This document shows positions 12,563 to 25,700 of a DNA stretch of 64,000 nucleotides, piece after piece (the first letter of the stretch is position 1; each line of letters begins with the position of its first letter). The notes below the pieces were generated by a model. That model was not told the DNA's origin. It saw nothing but the letters and a program-made list of their open reading frames with translations, and made no database searches. Both the position numbers and the translations under genes were made by a program. This DNA comes from Bolinopsis microptera (Eukaryota > Ctenophora > Tentaculata > Lobata > Bolinopsidae). The stretch lies in NCBI RefSeq assembly GCF_026151205.1, contig NC_087077.1:11027983-11091982 (forward strand). The letters are read 5' to 3'.

Positions 12563-14285
12563 GTTTGTTTGTTTGGGGACTGCTTTGTTAGCCAGTCAAT
12601 GTTTACGAATATAATATCTTTATTACATAATTATAAATATAAAATATAAATAGATTGAATCTTAAACAGTTAAACAAAACATTTGCACGCAATTGATTAA
12701 AAAAAGAAAAAAGGATGATTTATTGATTCAAACAAAAGATATAGCACGTACGGTGTAAATATGAAACCGGAATTATAGTATGTAGTAGATACTGTGTAGT
12801 TTGCACTGTGTAGTTTAAGTTTTGTTGTTCAGTGTCGCCGCGCCGTTGATCTCCGAGGCTCGGAGATCACTGCTTCAGTGTTTGATCCATGTGGCACGAA
12901 ATGTACCTAATCATATGAGATTACACACAACATAATATATAACGGGCCTATAATGGGTCTTATTTTATTATTCATGTAGCATTGCTGCTCACTACAGAGT
13001 TTAACTAGTCACTGTGTACAAATGAAACTCAGGAACTACGGCCACAATTCTTGAGTTCCATGTGCATACGTCGATTAGTCATTGTTATTAAAGGATTTAT
13101 GTAGATTGCAGCTCGGTATGGCTGTATCTATAGGTATTTTCGGCTTGAGAGGACTATAAAGTATCAAATGTATACACTGTGTCATATGTTACATGATGGT
13201 ACTGTGTTTAACAGAGTTTAACATTGAACTTCCTAGGATGAACGGAAGTGAAAAATACCCTTAATCTTCTGACTAGGTCACTGTTTAAATCTACCTAAAT
13301 GTTTTGCTGGTTGCTTGAGTACCTTCGTTCACGTTGCATCGCATGTGGTCGTCGTCATACATTTATTTGCTTATCTAGTTTGCAACATGGAACTATGGAA
13401 GCTTTATAGCTTTTACATGTACATCGTATTTATATGTATACTGTATATAGTACACAGTGTAGTAACATCTTAACATGCTGGTTCCAATCGTTTGAATAGA
13501 GTTTGTTATGCACTCCTCCTTTTGGCAATTTGGCACGTTCTTAGAATATATATAAATGGCTATCATGTCGCGCTTAATCATTAATAGCCCATCGCTGACT
13601 GTAATAGCTTGATAAGTTAATTAAATGCCACGTGACAAGTCCCAACACGTACTGACTCTAATGTAACAAGCCCCCCAATAGTACATTACGCATCCAATAA
13701 AAGAATAAAATGAGTTATACAATTATTTCGCGTGCACTCTATGGTGTTTTCCTCTAGAATCAGTTCTTCCAAAGTGCCAATCGCGTGCATTAATTTGAAA
13801 CAAATAACTTCCTAACTCCTAATGCTCGATCGCTTAAAAGGAATATGGTATACAGTAATGTAAATTATGACAGGCAGATCCCCTGCCTGGGGATCGCGGT
13901 GTTATTTTTTATTTCCTAATTCCAATTTACTTCCTGAGTGACGTCATCTTGGAGCGTCATGACAGTCACGACTTTTAGTTCCTTGTTAGTTTATTAGTTT
14001 AACTTATATCGTTGAACAAGCAGCCCAATTTAATTTCTCATCCCAGTATGAATCTCGAATTCCTTTGCTGTTGTACTATTCAGCTCACGGTGACGACGGT
14101 GTGTAAGCTTATGACCTTTATCCCCTCGTTCTTTCATTAATTTATAGTTATACGATCACCTCGTATTTTTTTGGTAACTTCATTACTCCTGTTACGATCC
14201 TGTTTGTTTTGTCAAAAGTTATATTTAGAGAGATTTGCTAAAATGATTCAAGTGATACTCCTATAGCTTATAGCTTTATTAGTTA

Positions 14286-15141
14286 CCGTAGAATGGGGGA
14301 ACTTCGCCATGTTTTACAGCTATTTCATGTTATTTAGAAAATACGACACGAGTACTTGAAAAAGTTTATAGCTCATATGAACAGGATTGGTAAAGCAAAT
14401 GTTTTCGTATGAACCACATCAGCCAGGCATAAATAGTCAGCTAGATTGGTGCCACTGAAATCAGGGCGAAGTTACCCTGCAATATGGGGTAACTTCGCCA
14501 TTCTGAAACTATACCATATTCGGTGCTAAGCACCATACCACTCGAAACTCAATTATATTTCCTTGATATACCTGCCAATTTTACTTATCTAGCTCTAGCC
14601 TGCGTGTTACAATGGGCAATTTGGTCGCCGGGGTAACATCGCCATGCTGCGCGGGTAACATCGCCGGGATGAAGTAGAAATGTAGTCGAACTTCGCCAAT
14701 ACACGTGCGTGACTTTGCCAGCCGCGCGCGAATTTCGCGCCAAACTTCGCCGAACAGATGGGATCAGAAGAGGGTAACTTCGCCACACACAAATTTGAAA
14801 ACTTTATAATATCAGTTGTGTGCATCATGGCTAACTAAATTTGCCCTTAAATGAACAGGACATATGCTAATGATGTCACACAGAATTAATTAAGGATATA
14901 ATTGTAAAATATGGGAAATATGCAAGCAGGAAATTTTAGCCACTTTATAGCAATATTTCATGTTGCCTGAGTTTAATTAACATGGTAAACGTTTATTCTT
15001 TAATAGGAATACCTTTATAACCATTTGTTCAACACAATACAATACAAAAACTCGATCTCCTAACAATTCAAAACAGTAAAATGATTATTTGAAAAATAGT
15101 GGCGAAGTTCCCCGACACGGCGATTTTACCCCAATCTACGG
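14286..15141. mobile_element. 856-bp TA-type element with iterated tip motif
   Basis: Ends CCGTAGAATGGGGG and CCCCAATCTACGG are inverted, flanked by TA (14284-14285, 15142-15143). Copy B at 19638-19645 shows the uninterrupted site. The tip-proximal motif GGGTAACTTCGCCA or variants recurs in both orientations inside (near 14464, 14484, 14631, 14651, 14771, 15101). No transposase frame. Probable non-autonomous Tc1/mariner-type element. Confidence 0.8.
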
Positions 15142-15148
15142 TACTTAA

Positions 15149-17830
15149 CCCATTAGGGACGACGAGTTTTAAAGTTTGCCGATTTTGATGCCGTTTAACA
15201 CACTAGGTCACTTTACAGCAAAAATGAGATATCCAAAAAAGCTAATCTGTATCTCGTTTACTTTAAAAGATACAGCTATGGTCGCATACGACCCACTCGT
15301 CCTGGTCGCAAACGACCCATCACGGTTTTTCGGCTTTAACTTCTGAAACAAAGACGTTAGGATAAAATAAAATAAAAAGCATAAGTTAAAAACATATGGG
15401 CAATACTGTGTGACTCTAACTTTTTAAAAATAAAGAATTTGGGTCATTAACGACCCCACTCGGCTCACTTGCTTATTACTACATATGTCCATGTAACTTC
15501 TTGAATTCAGCCTAAAGCATGACATCATAAGTTCAAAATCGCCTCTCAGCAAGTGATAATCATCATAAACTGCGAAAAATCGGTTAAATGGGTCATTAGC
15601 GACCCACTAAGACCACAAAATTGATTAATTAAATATAATGTTGTCAAACTTTTACAAATATTAGTATAAAAACATGTTATATCTTGGTCATTACTCCTGT
15701 ACGTTGATTTAAATTTTAAAATCGATCAACTGGGTCAATAACGACCCACTCGGAAGTTGAACCACGACATTAATTATCAGTATCATGTTGTTCTACCATC
15801 AAGAAAGACACTCGTAGGTCTTAATTCCACGCAAACCACGGGTGGCTGACTACTAGCCCTTCTGAGATCTGGAGTCTCACGGTAATCTGCAGATCACGTC
15901 ACCCAATGACTGACGAATAATGGGCAGAATTGGATTGATAGGTAGGTGAGTTTATCAGCTGTTAGTACACGACCGTAATGTCGTGAGACAGCAAACAACA
16001 TGCCTATCTTTTCCCGATTCCTAGAACGTCCAAGAAGAACTATACAACTGCTGGATTCAGATTTCAGATGGCTGTATCTACTCTCTTCGCAGCTCCCTTT
16101 CTTTACTTCTTAGGGGCCGTTCATATATTACGTAATCACTTATTGGACAATTTTTACGCCCCCCCCCCCCCACCACATAGCTATTATGTCAAAATTACAC
16201 AAGCTTAATCATTTGGAAACTCCCCTCCCTCTCGGCCGATTACGTAATACTTGTTTTCGTTTTGAAAGCTGCCTCGTTGTTGCGGGGTTTGTTACCCAAA
16301 ACGAGGTAGTTGTCTCAGAGATTGCAGGTTGCAGCACCGCCAGCTAAATGGGGGGGGGGGGGGGGGGGGGGGGGGGGCTTTTTCCTTGTCCTTCTTCACA
16401 GAGCTGTAGATGTAGCCATCTGAATGCAGCAGTTGTTTAGTTATTCTCGTACTTTCTAGGAATGAAAAAGACATATTGGCATATTGGATTAGAATATGCA
16501 ATTTGACCACTCGTCTTTCAGTATTTACCCAAGGTTACATGATATCTCGTATACTTCGTTCAGGGGATTTTTCTTGAGTGACATGATCTGATCACCGTGG
16601 GACCCTGGGTCTCAAGCGGTGGGTTGTAGCAGGTCGTTTACCAAGATTCGAAATTGACGAAAAAGGTAACAGAATCTAATAAGCAACAACAACAGCATGG
16701 CTATTACCTAGCAAGTTAGGAACGAGGGCCGATTCCTTTTCTTTTGCGGCACGGCCACGGTCCTTTCGGTACAGATTTCCACGCACCATAGTATTATAGT
16801 CAGGACGCAACTCCAGGCATATGCAGTAGTGTTATTCTCGCAGCTCTTTGATGAGTGATGACGGCCCTTCAGTTGGCCCTGGATCTCAGAATGGCTAGTA
16901 GTCAGCCACCCGTGGTTTACGTGGAATTAAGACCTACGAGTGTCTTTCTTGATGGTGGAACAGCATGATACTGATAATAATTGATGAGGTGGTTCAACTT
17001 CCGAGTGGGTCGTTATTGACCCAGTTGATCGATTTTAAAATTTAAATCAACGTACAGGAGTAATGACCAAGATATAACATGTTTTTATACTAATATTTGT
17101 AAAAGTTTGACAACATTATATTTAATTAATCAATTTTGTGGTCCTAGTGGGTCGCTAATGACCCATTTAACCGATTTTTCGCAGTTTATGATGATTATCA
17201 CTTGCTGAGAGGCGATTTTGAACTTATGATGTCATGCTTTAGGCTGAATTCAAGAAGTTACATGGACATATGTAGTAATAAGCAAGTGAGCCGAGTGGGT
17301 CGTTAATGACCCAAATTCTTTATTTTTAAAAGGTTAGAGTTACACAGTATTGACCATATGTTTTTAACTTATGCTACAGTTTTTATTTTATCCTAACGTC
17401 TTTGTTTCAGAAGTTAAAGCCGGAAAACCGTGATGGGTCGTTTGCGACCCGGACGAGTGGGTCGTATGCGACCGCAGTTAGTAAACAGCGTCTAGCTCTG
17501 TTTGTGAACATCTGATTATCACGGGCTTTTCATATGTCTCAAGGAAATCGTTGCCCGCAACTATTTTGTCCTCAACAAAATAAGCCTACATAAAGTTTTA
17601 ATGTCCCAATCAAGGCAAGAAGTAAAGTGAAATATTTTCCAATTATGACGACTAATTAGCCTAATTATTTAGTTGTTAGTAATTAATTGGGTCTCGACTG
17701 GAAAGTCAATAATGTAGCCCAATAAATTTTGAGCATATGTGCGAAAGATTCGTTGCGTTTAGTATTATGGTTTGTCCTCTATAGCCTCTAGAAAAGGTGG
17801 GTCGTAAACGACCCTATCGTCCCTAATGGG
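15149..17830. mobile_element. 2.7-kb TTAA-type element with long inverted arms
   Basis: Ends CCCATTAGGGACGA and TCGTCCCTAATGGG, flanked by TTAA (15145-15148, 17831-17834), with a single TTAA in copy B at 19642-19645. Subterminal arms of roughly 600 bp (about 15276-15875 and 16870-17475) are inverted copies. Eleven GGGTCNNNNNNGACCC-type palindromes are spread along it. TTAA duplication is typical of piggyBac transposons. No transposase is encoded. A 30-nt poly-G run lies at about 16349-16378. Confidence 0.8.
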
Positions 17831-17937
17831 TTAAGCATCTTTACGTTCTCAATACTATACTATTCCTTCACATTCAATGTATAATATATATTATATGAGC
17901 AGTGAGAACGTAATCTGTAGTGGGTACTGTGTAGTGG

Positions 17938-19753
17938 GTACTGTGTAGTTTGTTTGTTTGGGGACTGTTTTTTTAGCCAGTCAATGTTTACGAATATAAT
18001 ATCTTTATTACATAATTATAAATATAAAATATAAATATATTGAATCTTAAACAGTTAAACAGATTTGATCTTGATTTAAACAAAAGATATAGCACGTATG
18101 GTGTAAATATGAAACTGGAATTTATAGTATGTGGCTAGTAGATACTGTGTAGTTTGCACTGTGTAGTATAAGTTTTGTTGTTCAGTGTCGCCGCGCCCTT
18201 GATCTCCGAGGCTCGGAGATCACTGCTTCAGTGTTTGATCCATGTGGCACGGAATGTACCTAATCATATGAGATTACACACAACATAATATATAACGGGC
18301 CTACAATGGGTCTCATTTTATTATTCATGTAGCATTGCTGCTCACTAGAGAGTTTAACTAGTCACTGTGTACAAATGAAACTCAGGAACTACGGCTACAA
18401 TTCTTGAGTTCCATGTGCATACCTACGTCGATTAGTCATTGTTATTAAAGGATTTATGTAGATTGCAGCTAGGTATGGCTGTATCTATAGGTATTTTTGG
18501 CTTGAGAGGACTATAAAGTATCAAATGTATACACTGTGTCATATGTTACATGATGTGTTACATGATGGTACTGTGTTTAACAGCTAGTTTAACATTGAAC
18601 TTCCTAAGATGAACGGAAGTGAAAAATACCCTTAATCTTCTGACTAGGTCACTGTTTAAATCTACCTAAATGTTTTGCTGGTTGCTTGAGTACCTTCGTT
18701 CACGTTGCATCGCATGTGGTCGTCGTCATACATTTATTTGCTTATCTAGTTTGCAACATGGAACTATGGAAGCTTTATAGCTTTTACATGTACATCGTAT
18801 TTATGTATACTGTATATAGTACACAGTGTAGTAACATCTTAACATGCTGGTTCCAATCGTTTGAATAGAGTTTGTTATGCACTCCTCCTTCTGTCAATTT
18901 GGCACGTTCTTAGAATATTGGCTATCATGTCGCGCTTAATAGCCCATCGCTGACTGTAATAGCTTGATAAGTTAATTAAATGCCACGTGACAAGTCCCAA
19001 CACGTACTGAGTCTAATGTAACAAGCCCCCCAATAGTACATTACGCATCCAATAAAAGAATAAAATGAGTTATACAATTATTTCGCGTGCACTCTATGGT
19101 GTTTTCCTCTAGAATCGGTTCTTCCAAAGTGCCAATCGCGTGCATTAATTTGAAACAAATAACTTCCTAACTCCTAATGCTCGATCGCTTAAAAGGAATA
19201 TGGTATACAGTAATGTAAATTATGACAGGCAGATCCCCTGCCTGGGGATCGCGGTGTTATTTTTTATTTCCTAATTCCAATTTACTTCCTGAGTGACGTC
19301 ATCTTGGAGCGTCATGACAGTCACGACTTTTAGTTCCTTGTTAGTTTATTAGTTTAACTTATATCGTTGAACAAGCAGCCCAATTTAATTTCTCATCCCA
19401 GTATGAATCTCGAATTCCTTTGCTGTTGTACTATTCAGCTCACGGTGACGACGGTGTGTAAGCTTATGACCTTTATCCCCTCGTTCTTTCATTAATTTAT
19501 AGTTATACGATCACCTCGTATTTTTTTGGTAACTTCATTACTCCTGTTACGATCCTGTTTGTTTTGTCAAAAGTTATATTTAGAGCGATTTGCTAAAATG
19601 ATTCGAGTGATACTCCTATAGCTTATAGCTTTATTAGTTACTTAAGCAATTTTACGTTCTCAATACTATACTATTCCTTCACATTCAATGTATAATATAT
19701 TATGTAAGTACATATATACATGAGCAGTGAGCAGTGAGAACGTAATCTGATAA
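17938..19753. repeat. tandem duplication, copy B (empty-site copy)
   Basis: Near-identical to 12554-14285 plus 17835-17910. At 19637-19645 it reads AGTTACTTAA, the intact target of both insertions seen in copy A. It ends about 40 nt before the gene 2 start codon. Confidence 0.9.
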
Positions 19754-19793
19754 TGTATATTCCGAAGTGTTATGAAATAACTAAATAGGTTAC

Positions 19794-22700
19794 ATGAGGA
19801 GACCACTACTTTTTATTTTGGCTTCATTGGCTTTCAGTTCAGTTGGAACTACATCAATTGAGATCCCGGGTAAGTTATTAACCAGCTGACTAATACCACA
19901 TTGTTTAAAATTTGATAAGTCCTCTGTTTGAATGCAAAAGACCGAAGCTTTAAGCTTGCATGATTTTAATCGTAGATGATTTCGAAAAATTTTGACCGTT
20001 CAAACGTCAAATTAACCTACTTATAATTGAATACCATTGGCATTACAATAGCGAGTGGTTGTTCGCAAAAATTTCCAATTTTTATGTCGAATAAAGGTGT
20101 ATGGTGGCTCATGTCCGCCATCGTTTTTAAATCGATTCGAAAAATATCGAACTGAAAAAAAAAACGATGGCGGACATGAGCCACCATAAAGGTGTGCACG
20201 ATTTTTTAAAATGTGATATTTTTACCTTGAACAATTATATGATCAGTCCTAATTATAAATGAAACCAATAATGTATTCATTTTATTAAACGAATTCCTTT
20301 TATTATGTATGACTACTCATGACTGATTATCTCAAAATTGAAATGAAAGTTAATTCTTCAAATTGTAAACAATTGATCAAAGCACTTTTCAAGTAACAAA
20401 TAAAATATTGACCTGTCGTTATCCAATGGTGAGCACACCCAGTTAATGAATTATGCATCACAGAGTATCAAATCCAAGTTGACCTAGCGGAACGTGACGA
20501 ACCGATAAAGCCGGAAGACCCAGCAGTCCCTGTAGACGGAGGGTCTGAAGGATCTAAAGAATCTGAAGACCAGGTAGACCAATTAGTAGATGACACAGAC
20601 CCAGCAGTCCCTGTAGACGGAGGGTCTCAAGGATCTGAAGAATCTGAAGACCAGGCAGACCAAGTAGTCACAGACCCAGCAGTCCCTGTAGACGGAGGGT
20701 CTGAAGGATCTGAAGAATCTGAAGACCAGGCAGACCAAGTAGTCACAGAACCAGCAGTCCCTGTAGACGGAGGGTCTGAAGGATCTGAAGAATCTGAAGA
20801 CCAGGCAGACCAAGTAGATGACACAGACCCAGCAGTCCCTGTAGACGGAGGGTCTGAAGGATCTGAAGAATCTGAAGATCAGGCAGACCAAGTAGATGAC
20901 ACAGACCCAGCAGTCCCTGTAGACGGAGGGTCTGAAGGATCTGAAGAATCTGTAGACCAGGCAGACCAAGTAGATGACACAGACCCAGCAGTCCCTGTAG
21001 ACGGAGGGTCTGAAGGATCTGAAGAATCGGTAGACCAGGCAGACCAAGTAGATGACACAGACCCAGCAGTCCCTGTAGACGGAGGGTCTGAAGGATCTGA
21101 AGAATCGGTAGACCAGGCAGACCAAGTAGATGACACAGACCCAGCAGTCCCTGTAGACGGAGGGTCTGAAGGATCTGAAGAATCTGTAGACCAGGCAGAC
21201 CAAGTAGATGACACAGACCCAGCAGTCCCTGTAGACGGAGGGTCTGAAGGATCTGAAGAATCTGAAGACCAGGCAGACCAAGTAGTCACAGACCCAGCAG
21301 TCCCTGTAGACGGAGGGTCTGAAGGATCTGAAGAATCTGTAGACCAGGCAGACCAAGTAGATGACACAGACCCAGCAGTCCCTGTAGACGGAGGGTCTGA
21401 AGGATCTGAAGAATCTGTAGACCAGGCAGACCAAGTAGATGACACAGACCCAGCAGTCCCTGTAGACGGAGGGTCTGAAGGATCTGAAGAATCTGTAGAC
21501 CAGGCAGACCAAGTAGATGACACAGACCCAGCAGTCCCTGTAGACGGAGGGTCTGAAGGATCTGAAGAATCGGTAGACCAGGCAGACCAAGTAGATGACA
21601 CAGACCCAGCAGTCCCTGTAGACGGAGGGTCTGAAGGATCTGAAGAATCGGTAGACCAGGCAGACCAAGTAGATGACACAGACCCAGCAGTCCCTGTAGA
21701 CGGAGGGTCTGAAGGATCTGAAGAATCTGTAGACCAGGCAGACCAAGTAGATGACACAGACCCAGCAGTCCCTGTAGACGGAGGGTCTGAAGGATCTGAA
21801 GAATCGGTAGACCAGGCAGACCAAGTAGATGACACAGACCCAGCAGTCCCTGTAGACGGAGGGTCTGAAGGATCTGAAGAATCGGTAGACCAGGCAGACC
21901 AAGTAGATGACACAGACCCAGCAGTCCCTGTAGACGGAGGGTCTGAAGGATCTGAAGAATCTGTAGACCAGGCAGACCAAGTAGATGACACAGACCCAGC
22001 AGTCCCTGTAGACGGAGGGTCTGAAGGATCTGAAGAATCTGAAGACCAGGCAGACCAAGTAGTCACAGACCCAGCAGTCCCTGTAGACGGAGGGTCTGAA
22101 GGATCTGAAGAATCTGAAGACCAGGCAGACCAAGTAGATGACACAGACCCAGCAGTCCCTGTAGACGGAGGGTCTGAAGGATCTGAAGACTCAGCTAAAA
22201 CAAATGGTAAGTGTTATTCCACATTTTTGTTTGAGCAATGACTTAGCGCCTGATCCCCATACCTCACAACTTTATGTATATTTAATATTAGCCAAGTTAA
22301 GATATCAGACAAATATGGTCATTGTAAGTCTATAAATTGATCCATTATCATTACACTCAGTTTTGAGTTTTGACACAAACTTTAAGTAAAGGTTAGGCCT
22401 ATAAAATAAGAAATATTTATCATGGTACTTGATTACTGTAAATTATTATAGTTAGACGCCATAACTATAAGAAGATGCTCAAGTCGGTTTTTACCCTGAT
22501 TATTTTTACCCTTATTACTATAAGTAACCCCTCGGGCCCCCTCGGGCCCCTTGATAAGCGTAGGAATTAAAATAGTCAAATAGGAAGTACAACTACAACC
22601 CCGATGAACTTTTACAGAAAATTCACTCAACGGGCCTGGATAACTGATAGGTCATAGATCACAACTTAATTAACAGTGATAGCTATTTTTACCTAACAAT

Positions 22701-25700
22701 GATCTTCCAGAATTATAAAAATTCTTGGCCCGCGACCGAATTATTATGTGAATTATTGTGTTACTATATCTGTAAATCGCATAAATTCCATAAATTACTA
22801 TATCTAGCTGGCACTCTAACTAAACCTTGTTAGAGTATCAACTTTAGTTCAAGTGTATTTGCATCTACTGAAATAAGATATAATGATGTAGGACATTCAC
22901 TTCCTTTCTTCAAAGCTCACGTTCATGCGTATTGTGTATGTGTAACCTATGTGACTCTAACTACCAAACCTGTTCTGTTTTAGGTTTTACTCCAGGGTTG
23001 TTATTTGTTTTGTATCGTTCCTTTGTTTATTTTTTCGTTTAATTGTGAAAAGGTTTTTCTATTAGTCGTCTAGCTCTTTATTATACGTTCCTTTTCTGTT
23101 TATAATTTGAATGGCCGTTACACATAGCTTGATTAAAATATCGTCTATAAAATGATAAAATCGATAATGTAGACAGTGCTTTAATTCATGATGCACAACC
23201 ATAAATTTAAGGTCCAAACTTTAATATAAATTTTATGATCATTGATTGATTGCTATATTCATCACAGAAGATTCAGACCCTGCAGACCCCGCTAATACTG
23301 ATGAACCTGCTGACTCTGGTAATACTGATGACTCTGGTAATACTAATGACTCTGGTAATACTGATGAATCTGGTAATACTGATGACTCTGGTAATACTGA
23401 TGACTCTGGTAATACTGATGACTCTGGTAATACTGATGACTCTGGTAATACTGATGGCTCTGGTAATACTGATGACTCTGGTAATACTGATGACTCTGGT
23501 AATACTGATGACTCTGGTAATACTGATGAATCTGGTAATACTGATGACTCTGGTAATACTGATGACTCTGGTAATACTGATGACTCTGGTAATACTGATG
23601 ACTCTGGTAATACTGATGACTCTGGTAATACTGATGAATCTGGTAATACTGATGACTCTGGTAATACTGATGAATCTGGTAATACTGATGACTCTGGTAA
23701 TACTGATGAATCTGGTAATACTGATGACTCTGGTAATACTGATGGCTCTGGTAATACTGATGACTCTGGTAATACTGATGACTCTGATAGTGGTATGTAT
23801 TTAAGTATTTAATATTCCATTTCCAAGTCTCGATATTTTCGGTAAATTATTATAGTTTGTTTGTTTGAGTCTGACACGGACCCTATAGTAGGATCCCGAT
23901 AGGACCGCTTTATTCCTGTATGTCACTTGCTAATTAAACGGTAACCGTACAACAATTGTTTTTTCAGAAGCGACATTGCAGCTTTTATTTAATTCTTCTC
24001 CCGTTAAAGAGCTGGTCTCTGGATTTAAGCTTTCCTTGGTGTGTATTATACAAGATGGAGCCGATTCAATTAATTGGTCAGTTTCAGTTTTAAATAATTA
24101 TTACCAGAAATGTTAAATTTAAATTCTCATATCAAATATATGCTTGATCGCCACAGTTTAACTGTTTCTTGCCATTTGGATATTTCGGATGTCATGATAA
24201 GAAATAAAAAAGTTCTAAAAATTTATCAATAAGATTTAATCATGTTTTTGTGTAAAAAAACCTTTTAAAATCTCCAAAAATTAATGAATCATTATTTAAT
24301 TATGAATCGAGCACTTGGATTATCTTAATAACAGCTTAATTCTCCCTCAAGGTATAAAAACGCTCAACAACTGACAGATTATGGGATCACAACCCAAACC
24401 AAAGTACCAGCAGGCCTGGTGCGTCAAGAAATAACACTGGTAGTCAACAACGACAAAAACGAACCAGTAGATGACGAATACCACTGCCAAGGAGTTGTCA
24501 CAATACCGGCAGTTGCTATGACATTCATTAACTCAGAAATTGTTCCACTTCGGGTGTTTCCAGCTAAAGCTATGATTGCGCCTGAAACTAGGGTTACCCG
24601 GGAGGGAGACGAACACGAGATGATGTGCCAGTTCCCTGACAGTAACGTCAAGTCTGAATACTCTGTTACGTGGAAACTCAACCAACTGGTTAGTCTTGAT
24701 AGACGCTTATTAACTTCAATATCCCTGCTAAAAGTTGGGTTTTGAAATGGCTAAACAACTTTCTTTCAGCCTATGCATACCCAAAAGATGTCGGATCAGA
24801 GTTGGCGTAGGATCCAAACAGTGCGGGATGTGGTAACTAACCAACATGCAGTTATTGATACACGTGTCTTGATGGATGAGGTGAGTGGTAGATATATCCT
24901 CATCACGTGGATTGATTAGATAGCAGAAATATTTTGAAATACTCGATTGATGATCGAGGAAGAATCTGAATATTTTGTATCGGCTCTCAGCTAATAGAAT
25001 TAGATATGGTCACTGGTCAGTTAAAATACACTTGTAACATATATGCTGCTCCACTCTAGTTACCCATCTATTTCTAATAATAATATTATTAGCCCAAATG
25101 GGTTACTTAACGTTTTACTTAACAACCCTAATTAGTAAGATCGCAACATGGAATCTTGATTGGATACTGGATATTTTGTATTATTCAGGTTCATCCAACA
25201 GCGAATGGACAGTACTCGTGTTCCATAACATGGGAAAATGGAGTTACGATCGAATCTGAGGAGGTACAACTTACGGTTTTAAAGAAGGATGAAACTGATG
25301 ATAGCGGTTTGTACTTGATATTAAAGATTTCTGAGAACCTTTTGATATTTCTTTCTGTAATGGATCGCTGAATATTGATTAAAAAAGCTTTGACAAATTC
25401 TCCCGTTTGAGGAATCTTTTTCATTATTATTATTAGCATTGAGTTAATCCACCTTCCAAAGGTTAATCAAAAGAGCCTTCTGTTTTAAACCTAACTGGGA
25501 TTAGGATGCTCCAGCATCAGAGGCCCAAAACCTACTTTGTAATCAGTATTTTAGTGATTTGAACTTGTCAATTAATATGTCCGTAGCCTCATAGCTCAGC
25601 TAGATCGTGTAAGGAATGTGATACGTTGTAAAATGACTTACAACGTATGCTGCCACTTTAGGATAACTCCATTTTTCTTGACTTATTCGCATCATCTATA

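Larger units (their letters stand above)
12554..17934. repeat. tandem duplication, copy A (with insertions)
   Basis: 12554-14285 and 17835-17910 correspond to copy B at 17938-19753 with small differences. The stretch 14286-17830 is absent from copy B and consists of two transposons. I see no convincing gene. Confidence 0.9.

Noticed and set aside
16292-16510. Pro-rich minus-strand frame
   Set aside because: The Pro run is the complement of a 30-nt poly-G tract inside the TTAA element.
20583-22133. Long minus-strand frames of 516 and 421 residues across the repeat exon
   Set aside because: The 78-bp unit is a multiple of three, so one open unit gives long frames in several phases. The plus-strand frame joins in phase to flanking exons; the minus frames join to nothing.
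23250-23804. Second plus frame encoding LVILMT repeats
   Set aside because: Frame-shadow of the 18-bp repeat. Only the DSGNTD frame connects through splice sites to neighbouring exons.
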